A DNA stretch of 32,517 nt from Bacteroides ovatus (lineage in GTDB: Bacteria > Bacteroidota > Bacteroidia > Bacteroidales > Bacteroidaceae): positions 1 through 32,517 of the forward strand of contig JAUUNK010000036.1 in the NCBI GenBank assembly GCA_030844565.1. Direction: 5' to 3'. The notes under the pieces were generated by a model. The model worked only from the letters and a program-made list of their open reading frames with translations, ran no database searches and had not been told where the DNA came from. Positions 24,678 to 30,880 of this stretch are shown here, one piece after another. Positions within the stretch are counted from its first letter, which is position 1, and each line of letters starts with the position of its first letter. Position numbers and translations under genes: made by a program.

Positions 24678-26099
24678 TTACAGATAACCAATTTCAAAGG
24701 TAAAAGAAATTGTGGCATACGCTTTGATAGGATTGCCCTTTTCATCTGATGCAGGAATAAATTTTGGTAATAACATAAGTACACGTAAAACTTCGTTGTC
24801 AAGGGATTGATGTACACTCTGAACAATTTTAAAATTAGATAATCTACCATCCTCGTTTACAATAAATTGCGCTACAACTTTCCCTTTAATATTACTCTTT
24901 TGTGCTAGGGAAGGATACTTTATGTTCTTCATAAAGAAACGGGGTAAACCTGATTCACCTCCCGAATATTGAGGCTTTGTAGCCGATTGTCTCTCTCCAA
25001 AAGAATAGGAGATTGAGAAGCTATATTCTGTAACCGATTGCCCTAAATGCCCCTCCTTTCTATTAATTTCAGAAGATATTACTTTGTTATCATTACTTTT
25101 TATGTTTGTGGATGTTGATTGCGATGTATTGACAGAAATATTCCCACCCTTGACTGCTTTTATACGAAAGTGTGAACTTCTTTTTTGATACCCTATCCCC
25201 CACCCATCAGATGCAAACATCAGCGATGCAGCATATCGAAAGTCTTCATTGTATAATGTTCCAGTCCAATAACTTAGCTTTTGGTTATTATTCATAATTA
25301 AAACACCACTCCCCATATTTACTGCACTATGTGAATGTGATACAGGAAAAAATAATTTATTACCGTTTATTTTGCTTGTAAGCATGTAGCCACAAATTTC
25401 CGTTGAGGTGGACTGACTTGAAACTTTTTTAAAATACTCACCCCTATCATCTTTTATCAGCTTCCTATCCATATCCAAATAAAGAGTAAAATCCCCAAAT
25501 TTCAATACACCGTTAGAATAACTATACAACCCCTCAAATAAGACCTTACCTTCAGATGAAAGCACATTTACTAATAAACCATCTATTTTAACAGAAAGCC
25601 ATCCTCCAAACGTTTTTTTCTGAGTATGGATAACATGCTGCCACATCCATTGACCTTGTAACCATAATGGCACTCCATTTTCATCCACGCTATTCAATTT
25701 ACGTGGAATTTTCACAAACTCTTCTGAACAATTCTTGAATAATCGGTCTATTTCTGTATATGTGGGTAATCGATATGGTTTCCCCAATCTTGCCCTTGCA
25801 ATATCATAATCTTTATTACCTGATATTTCTTTAAGAGGATTGATTCCACCATAATCATTCAAATTATCTCCCGCTACTTTTCCTGTTATATCCCCCCAAC
25901 CAAACTGACTGCCAAATTCTCCATAGTCAGCAATTTTAACTTCTCCATTTTGTAATAAGACCATATCTCCTGTTGACCAATAAAGAATATCTCCATTATC
26001 GGCACGAACTCCCATATCCACAAAATCCCAATTATCTGCATACATGTTCAAAGATAACAGACTGAAAAAAAAGCAAAGATTAACAATGTGTTTCACCAT
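24678..26099 (-). CDS. Secreted FISUMP-like protein with C-terminal TonB domain
   Basis: A 473-residue protein with a signal peptide (starts MVKHIVNLCFFFSLLSL; cleavage probably after MYA). The segment WDFVDMGVRADNGDILYW resembles the start of Fibrobacter succinogenes major-paralogous (FISUMP) domains. These often have a surface or lipoprotein context, and the later RLPTYTEIDRLFKNC and SYWTGTLYN also fit. A middle stretch (about 165-235) is a beta-rich insert. The last 95 residues look like a TonB C-terminal domain (SNIKGKVVAQFIVNEDGRL...LLPKFIPASDEKGNPI). The frame is open 22 codons upstream, but the ATG at 26099 starts the signal peptide. It is the element's clearest cargo gene; its function is unknown. 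Confidence 0.75.
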   Translation of the reverse strand: MVKHIVNLCFFFSLLSLNMYADNWDFVDMGVRADNGDILYWSTGDMVLLQNGEVKIADYGEFGSQFGWGDITGKVAGDNLNDYGGINPLKEISGNKDYDIARARLGKPYRLPTYTEIDRLFKNCSEEFVKIPRKLNSVDENGVPLWLQGQWMWQHVIHTQKKTFGGWLSVKIDGLLVNVLSSEGKVLFEGLYSYSNGVLKFGDFTLYLDMDRKLIKDDRGEYFKKVSSQSTSTEICGYMLTSKINGNKLFFPVSHSHSAVNMGSGVLIMNNNQKLSYWTGTLYNEDFRYAASLMFASDGWGIGYQKRSSHFRIKAVKGGNISVNTSQSTSTNIKSNDNKVISSEINRKEGHLGQSVTEYSFSISYSFGERQSATKPQYSGGESGLPRFFMKNIKYPSLAQKSNIKGKVVAQFIVNEDGRLSNFKIVQSVHQSLDNEVLRVLMLLPKFIPASDEKGNPIKAYATISFTFEIGYL

Positions 26100-26172
26100 A
26101 TTAATATAAACACCTTCGGCTCTATCAGTATGTTTTTTAGGTTTATAAAAAGAAGTGTGAGCCAACTTAACT

Positions 26173-26334
26173 TATTCCATTAGTAGGCTCTCGACTGCCC
26201 TGTGACGAATAAGAAAAAGCCGCTCACACCTTAGGCAGTATATGTTGTTGGAAACATATATAACACACCTAAGGAGAACGTTTTCCGTTATTCCTGCCAC
26301 ATGGTGAGTTGTCGAGATTCACTAATGCAGAATA
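26173..26334. other. 162-base nested dyad (structured leader, ncRNA or recombination site)
   Basis: Successive arms pair in nested order: TATTC/GAATA, CATTAGT/ACTAATG, TCTCGAC/GTCGAGA, CCTGTG/CACAtGG, GAATAAGAAAA/TTTTCcgTTATTC, CCTTAGG/CCTAAGG and TATATGTT/AACATATA, around a 6-base loop at 26247-26252. It lies between a tyrosine recombinase gene and the secreted cargo gene, and downstream of a minus-strand -7 box at 26378-26385. No ORF explains it. Confidence 0.6.
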
Positions 26335-26358
26335 GCTAAACGCTTCCTAAATTATGTA

Positions 26359-26385
26359 GTTGCAATTTGCAACGGCACAAAAATA
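26359..26385 (-). promoter_or_regulatory. Possible promoter reading into the dyad and the FISUMP/TonB-C gene
   Basis: TATTTTTG on the minus strand (26378-26385) matches the -7 consensus. The 15-base palindrome GTTGCAATTTGCAAC (26359-26373) covers the predicted start. A transcript would carry a leader of about 270 bases containing the nested dyad. No -33 box is seen. Confidence 0.35.
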
Positions 26386-26450
26386 GTAAAAGTTCAGTGA
26401 AAACGTTATTTGTGAACGGCTTATTTTCATGTAAAAGAACTACTTCTTAA

Positions 26451-27038
26451 TTAAAAAGACAACATATCATACGTTTCAAGTAACTCCTCTGTCCTCAATC
26501 CTAAATATCTACGTGTGGTCATTACATCAGCATGATTAAACAATTCCGACAATTTGATAAGGGCAAATTCCGAGTCTTCCCCAGCAGCCTCAACAACCTT
26601 ACGTCCGAATGTTTTTCGCATTGAATGGGTAGAAAAATGTTCCACCTTCAATCCATATTTGCTTTTTATTGACTTGAACAGTACATTGATTCTTTGTGTA
26701 CTATACACCGTCTTTTTACGACTAATAAAGCACTTTTCATTTTTATCTATTACATTCAAAGCCATACAACAGTCAGCAATATGCTTTTGAAAATTTGAAT
26801 TAATTTTTATTTCCCGTCTTTTCCCCGTCTTTTTCTCAATAATAACAAAAGAATGACCATCTAACAACATTGACCATGTTAAAGTTAAAAGGTCTGAAAT
26901 ACGTAACCCAAAGAAACTACCGCAACTAATCAACAGAGACAAACGGTATTCTTTATCACGATACAATTTTCTAACTAACGAAAGCATTGTGTCCCATTCA
27001 ATATAATCACTTGTTACATAACTATTCTTTAGGCTCAT
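26451..27038 (-). CDS. Tyrosine recombinase, catalytic domain only
   Basis: A 195-residue protein that is just the catalytic domain of the lambda-integrase/Xer family. The catalytic set is complete: Arg46 in GLRISDLL, a beta-hairpin lysine near 70 in EKKTGKRREI, His138 and Arg141 in HSMRKTFG, His169 in LFNHADV, and the nucleophile Tyr178 in RRYLG. The usual N-terminal core-binding domain (about 100 residues) is missing, and there is no sign of a broken upstream part, so this seems to be a natural short form. It may act on the nested dyad next to it or on the nested inverted repeat in its own promoter; both are inference. Confidence 0.85.
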   Translation of the reverse strand: MSLKNSYVTSDYIEWDTMLSLVRKLYRDKEYRLSLLISCGSFFGLRISDLLTLTWSMLLDGHSFVIIEKKTGKRREIKINSNFQKHIADCCMALNVIDKNEKCFISRKKTVYSTQRINVLFKSIKSKYGLKVEHFSTHSMRKTFGRKVVEAAGEDSEFALIKLSELFNHADVMTTRRYLGLRTEELLETYDMLSF

Positions 27039-27067
27039 AATATTCTCTTTTAATTGAAATTTATAAT

Positions 27068-27128
27068 TTTTGAATGTATGACAAATCTACTTATTGATAA
27101 AATACTGATAATCAATCTATATTCAAAA
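27068..27128 (-). promoter_or_regulatory. Promoter of the tyrosine recombinase with nested inverted repeat
   Basis: TAGATTTG on the minus strand (27082-27089) fits the -7 box. Around it lie TTTTGAAT/ATTCAAAA (27068-27075, 27121-27128) and ATTGAT/ATCAAT (27093-27098, 27111-27116), nested one inside the other. This may be an operator or a recombinase binding site. Confidence 0.4.
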
Positions 27129-27144
27129 GTTATAGAAGTGAATA

Positions 27145-27477
27145 TTAAAATACCGCTATTAAGTTCTCCCATCGGAAGGAACGCCAACCGCATTTTTCTA
27201 AGTCGAAATACGCAGTAGTGGCATAACTTTCACGACTTTCGCCCCACCCACAAACTTTATCTTTCACAAAATCGGGATTGGTTGTACCAAATGCCACACG
27301 AACTTCACCATTGCTTTTCAAATAGGCGAATTTGACAATTTTTCCACTTTTCAATTTTTCTTTCAGTTGTTCAACCAAAACAGCTTTGGAAATCCCATCT
27401 ATTTCACGTGCATTCGTGCGCACTGTAATAACTCTTGCTCTTGTGGCTGTAATACCATTTAAAATTATTGCTTGCAT
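27145..27477 (-). CDS. Small SH3-like beta-barrel (WYL_2/DUF2693-like) protein
   Basis: A 110-residue protein. LKEKLKSGKIVKFAYLKSNGEVRVAFGTTN (quoted in parts: SGKIVKFAYLKSNGEVR, about 45-61) is the pattern of the small Sm/SH3-like barrel family found in Bacteroidetes plasmids and phages. A conserved-looking C-terminus follows (YFDLEKCGWRSFRWENLI). The biochemical role of the family is not established as far as I know. It lies 33 bases after the 101-residue gene and is probably cotranscribed with it. Confidence 0.65.
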   Translation of the reverse strand: MQAIILNGITATRARVITVRTNAREIDGISKAVLVEQLKEKLKSGKIVKFAYLKSNGEVRVAFGTTNPDFVKDKVCGWGESRESYATTAYFDLEKCGWRSFRWENLIAVF

Positions 27478-27510
27478 TTTTTTATTATTAATTGATTAAT
27501 ACTCTTTTAA

Positions 27511-27816
27511 TTAGTCACCACAATAAAAATTGTTGCCTCTTCCATATCCCATTACATAAGAAAGAGTTTCTGAATCAATTCCTTTATACCAATTCTCATT
27601 TGTCTTGGCTTCTTTTCTTTCGTTGTGCGCAGCCCAACTTGCAGCAATCATAGCATCAAGTCTTGCCGCTTTCTCTTCACGAACCTGAACAGCATCTTTT
27701 TCCCAACTCCAAGCCGCTCTTAGACACTCCGACCATGTGCGCCCCTTGCGTTGAAAATCATTGTTGTAAAGTCTGTGAGCATCTTTCATTACTTGTTGTT
27801 TATTATATCGTTTCAT
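27511..27816 (-). CDS. Small mobile-element protein, unknown function
   Basis: A 101-residue, charged, helix-rich protein. The N-terminal KQQVMKDAHRLYNNDFQRKG and the WSECLRAAWSWEKD segment form a pattern I associate with small proteins of Bacteroides plasmids and phages; I know no function. It starts the leftward small-gene operon, with a promoter at 27841-27872 that shares repeated sites with the divergent rightward gene. Confidence 0.7.
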   Translation of the reverse strand: MKRYNKQQVMKDAHRLYNNDFQRKGRTWSECLRAAWSWEKDAVQVREEKAARLDAMIAASWAAHNERKEAKTNENWYKGIDSETLSYVMGYGRGNNFYCGD

Positions 27817-27840
27817 ACTTCCTTCGTTTTAATTACGCTA

Positions 27841-27941
27841 CAAATATATGACATATATTCAATACATGCAATTTATTTGTGCTAGAAATAGTTAAAGGCA
27901 ATGACATATATTCATTTTATGACATACTATTCTTATTTTTG
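27841..27941. promoter_or_regulatory. Divergent promoters with three shared direct-repeat operators
   Basis: Leftward: TATATTTG at 27841-27848 and ATTG at 27869-27872, spaced 20. Rightward: TATTTTTG at 27934-27941. ATGACATATATTCA occurs at 27848-27861 (within the leftward core promoter) and at 27901-27914; the variant ATGACATACTATTC is at 27919-27932, directly upstream of the rightward -7 box. A single repressor could control both promoters. Confidence 0.6.
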
Positions 27942-27961
27942 CAGTAAATATTGTATCTATC

Positions 27962-28201
27962 ATGGAAGAAAAGGAGAAAAAGGAACGAACCGTTATTCAT
28001 GTGCAAATAAACGAAGAACATCACTATTTTGGTTCCATTGCCAATATATATGAATTTTTTACCTCCGAACAAGTAGGGATAACATACGGAGCATTACGTA
28101 ATTATGGATTGAACTTTGACAAACCATATCAAAATTCAAAATGTATAATACGCAAAGGCATATTGTTAGCTAAAAAGGGAAATCGGGGGAAAAAAGGATA
28201 A
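27962..28201 (+). CDS. Small hypothetical protein with possible helix-turn-helix
   Basis: A 79-residue basic protein. The middle part (HHYFGSIANIYEFFTSEQV, then GITYGALRNYGL) reads like a short DNA-binding module in which a residue pattern suits a turn between two helices; the tail KKGNRGKKG is basic. I recognise the type from Bacteroides mobile elements but know no function. Its own promoter overlaps the repeated ATGACATA sites, so it is a candidate for the regulator that binds them. Confidence 0.6.
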   Translation: MEEKEKKERTVIHVQINEEHHYFGSIANIYEFFTSEQVGITYGALRNYGLNFDKPYQNSKCIIRKGILLAKKGNRGKKG

Positions 28202-28220
28202 TGTTAAAACTTTTCGCCAA

Positions 28221-29393
28221 CTAACAATAACGAGAATTTCTATTTTTCATTTTCTCCCAAAACATTGGATAATAACCATACAATTCTATCCTCTTTTCCT
28301 TACAATCATTTTCTTTATATGACACATCCGAAAAACCGTAGTACTGCAAAACAAGTTTTCTTAATTGATTAAACTTCTTTGCAATATTTTGATTTAGAAA
28401 ATTACAATGTTCTCTTAATAAAAGAATAATAGCCACTTTATCTAATTTAGAGCAAGCTTCAATATGATAATGTTCATCTATTTCATCAAGAATAGTTTCT
28501 AATTCTTTACGATTTTTATAAACAGGACATAATTTCTCCAACAATTCTTGTTTACTATTCTCTTCTATATTATTTTGCAGAATTTCAACCTTTTGGTTTG
28601 AAGTATCTGAAATTCCTATTTCCAAATCTAAATACTCTAATATACGATTAAAAAAAGTACGTAATGAAACATAAGGAGTATATTGATAAGAAAAACCAAA
28701 TAAAGTTGTCATTTTATATAGCACACCATTTATACCTTCAATAGAAGATTGGACAATATCAAATAATTGTTTATGTCGTTCATCCAATCTAACATATTCG
28801 ACTTTATTATAAGCCAACATCACATCTTCATTGATTATAGATATAATTTCCTGCACTATTGCTTTACAATACTTTAGCGAAGATAACCTATCAATATGAA
28901 TTAGGAAATCCACTTCCGCTTCAATCAACAAATAATTACTAAACAAATCTAATGACAATAGTTTATTTTTAAGGCTATCACCTATTTCAACTATATCTCC
29001 TACTGTCAAATCTGCTTTTTCAAAAAAAAGTATCGCTTTAGAAATCCTATTTATAAATAAGTATAAGTCATTAGAAAGAGAATCACTGAGTTCAAACATG
29101 TTATCATACCTTTCTATAACTCTTACATAAATTTGATATTCACCATCATATATATAACACAGTTGGCGAAGTTCATCTGTAGCCAAATATGCACTTCCAA
29201 CAAGGAAAGAAGCCAATCTCGTTAATGGAGTTATGCGGAGACAACGAACATCTTTTTCTGTTAGTACTATTTCTTTTTCCAATAATTCATTGCAACTATA
29301 AAAGCCCTCATGCTTATTATGCGGAGCACTACCAATATAATATTCAAGATGGTATGTGTATTTTAACATAGTTATATCCTTTAGTATTAACAC
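28221..29393 (-). CDS. Hypothetical protein, 390 residues, no recognised domain
   Basis: A soluble, largely helical protein without signal peptide or membrane segments. I see no catalytic motif, nucleotide-binding loop or metal site. The C-terminal 110 residues (CPVYKNRKELETILDEID through LRKLVLQYYGF) look like a compact helical unit. Met9 at 29369 (MLKYTYHLEYYIG) is an equally good start. It stands alone on the minus strand, convergent with the 79-residue gene and divergent from the ATPase gene, the position often taken by cargo or defence genes; that is inference only. Confidence 0.65.
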   Translation of the reverse strand: MLILKDITMLKYTYHLEYYIGSAPHNKHEGFYSCNELLEKEIVLTEKDVRCLRITPLTRLASFLVGSAYLATDELRQLCYIYDGEYQIYVRVIERYDNMFELSDSLSNDLYLFINRISKAILFFEKADLTVGDIVEIGDSLKNKLLSLDLFSNYLLIEAEVDFLIHIDRLSSLKYCKAIVQEIISIINEDVMLAYNKVEYVRLDERHKQLFDIVQSSIEGINGVLYKMTTLFGFSYQYTPYVSLRTFFNRILEYLDLEIGISDTSNQKVEILQNNIEENSKQELLEKLCPVYKNRKELETILDEIDEHYHIEACSKLDKVAIILLLREHCNFLNQNIAKKFNQLRKLVLQYYGFSDVSYKENDCKEKRIELYGYYPMFWEKMKNRNSRYC

Positions 29394-29539
29394 TACAAAT
29401 ATAGCACTGCTTAATCAAAATCCCCTATTTTTTGCAAAAAAATCCCCTCTAAAATCCCCATTTTGCGAATAATCAGCTGATTTTAAGAATATTACATTTC
29501 AAATTAAAAAATAATAGTTATCAAGTCGTCCACTGACCA

Positions 29540-29547
29540 TAACTTTG
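29540..29547 (+). promoter_or_regulatory. -7 box of the ATPase-recombinase unit
   Basis: TAACTTTG matches TAnnTTTG; no clear -33 box is seen. The predicted start is near 29554, which favours the ATG at 29601 over that at 29550 as the ATPase start. Confidence 0.4.
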
Positions 29548-29600
29548 CAATGTCAAAAGGTACCAAAGACATTATGTATAACCATAAAAAAATTACGATA

Positions 29601-30626
29601 ATGATTAATTTAAGAAATACTTTCAATGAAGACAGTTTTGAATACACCACAATGAATGATGTTATTGCCGAAGGTATGAAGCAGCCAAAGCGAGAGCCAC
29701 TATACAAAAACCTTTGGTACGAAAATGAACTATGTGTTTTATTTGGTGCAAGTAATTGTGGAAAGAGCATTTATGCAATGCAGATAGCCAAACATGTAGC
29801 TCAGAAACAACCGATTCTATATTTTGATTATGAATTGAACATTCAACAAATCTGTGATAGATATACAAACGAAGATGGCACAATCCCCTGCAAATTCCCT
29901 CAGAATATCTATCGCCCTAATCTTGATTTTGATATGGCTAAAAATTTCAAAGAACGCAGAGCCTACCTAAGAATGAGAATCGAAGAAGCGGTAACAAAAA
30001 AAGGAATCAAACTATTCATTATAGACAATATCACTTGTTTGCACCCCAATCTATCCAAAGCAAATGAAGCAGCTACCTTCATTCTCGAACTACGTACATT
30101 CATGAACAGCTTAGGAGCAAGTTTCTTGCTACTGGGACATTCACCCAAGAAAAAAGACAATTCTCCTATTACTTTAGACAATTTAGCAGGGTCTAAGAAT
30201 GTGGGAAACTTCATTGACAGTTGTTTTTGTATAGGGCAAGCAAAAACAGACGGTGATGAAAAACGATACATAAAACAACTAAAGAACAGAAGTAGCCAAA
30301 TCATATTGAACGAAGAACACGTATTGGTCTGCTCCATTGAAAAAGGAGAAGATAATTTTCTATACTTCAAGGAAGAAGGATATGCAAAAGAAAAGGACTT
30401 GATAAAAGGAACTGGTAATATTACTCCCGAAAAAGAAAAGGTATATCAACTCTACAAAGAGCATAAGAGTTACAGAAAGGTTGCCAAAATGACGGGCATC
30501 AGCGATAAGACCATAAAAAAATGGGTAGATGAATATAAAGAATATTATACAGAGCAAAAAGCTATCAACGAGCAAGCAAATGGAAGCAATGAAATAGAAA
30601 GTGCGGAAATGCGGAATGCGGAGTAG
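29601..30626 (+). CDS. RepA-like P-loop ATPase/helicase with C-terminal helix-turn-helix
   Basis: A 341-residue RecA-fold ATPase of the hexameric RepA/AAA_25 type. The Walker A loop is FGASNCGKS (about 48-56), Walker B is LFIIDNI (about 135-141), and LLGHSPKK is a sensor-like strand. The C-terminal KVAKMTGISDKTIKKWVDEY (about 293-312) is a helix-turn-helix. Proteins of this kind unwind DNA at origins or act in mobilisation of small Bacteroides elements. The frame is open to an ATG at 29550 (358 residues), but that start would lie on top of the predicted transcription start. The last codons contain three TGCGGA repeats. Confidence 0.8.
   Translation: MINLRNTFNEDSFEYTTMNDVIAEGMKQPKREPLYKNLWYENELCVLFGASNCGKSIYAMQIAKHVAQKQPILYFDYELNIQQICDRYTNEDGTIPCKFPQNIYRPNLDFDMAKNFKERRAYLRMRIEEAVTKKGIKLFIIDNITCLHPNLSKANEAATFILELRTFMNSLGASFLLLGHSPKKKDNSPITLDNLAGSKNVGNFIDSCFCIGQAKTDGDEKRYIKQLKNRSSQIILNEEHVLVCSIEKGEDNFLYFKEEGYAKEKDLIKGTGNITPEKEKVYQLYKEHKSYRKVAKMTGISDKTIKKWVDEYKEYYTEQKAINEQANGSNEIESAEMRNAE
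30602..30622. repeat. Three TGCGGA iterons
   Basis: TGCGGA starts at 30602, 30610 and 30617, within the last codons of the ATPase gene. The same hexamer builds the dyad at 24372-24440 after the Rep-like gene, which suggests a shared binding site. Confidence 0.5.
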
Positions 30627-30718
30627 TTAAATGCAAAATATTGCTAATAAACAATCTGACATTCACTTACTTTTTCTCTTTATCCTAATAATAATCAATT
30701 TTGTAATGAAAACACAAT

Positions 30719-30880
30719 ATGGATGCACAGCATTTAAACATAGATACAATCAAAGAAAATCGTAACTTCAAAGGAATAACCCAAGAAGACACCAAAGAAT
30801 TAATTGATACACTATATGCTTTTTCAATTCTAAGCTACGAAGCATATACTAAAAAAAATACACAATATGGAGAATTTTGA
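30719..30880 (+). CDS. Small 53-residue protein upstream of the serine recombinase
   Basis: It starts MDAQHLNIDTIKENRNFKG and ends TQYGEF. The acidic, helix-prone sequence has no recognised family. It overlaps the start of the recombinase gene by 14 bases, so translation is likely coupled. Its size and place would suit a recombination directionality factor or another small partner of the recombinase; this is inference from position. A near-consensus -7 sequence, CAATTTTG, lies just upstream (about 30697-30704). Confidence 0.55.
   Translation: MDAQHLNIDTIKENRNFKGITQEDTKELIDTLYAFSILSYEAYTKKNTQYGEF

Noticed and set aside
26178..26327. An invertible promoter flanked by CATTAGT/ACTAATG
   Set aside because: The enclosed segment has no TAnnTTTG box in either direction, and the arms continue inward as a nested dyad rather than stopping at the ends.
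26161..26334. A true integron attC site
   Set aside because: Only a chance-level RYYYAAC-like heptamer is seen at one side, the spacing is wrong, and the nearby recombinase lacks the features of an integron integrase that I could check.
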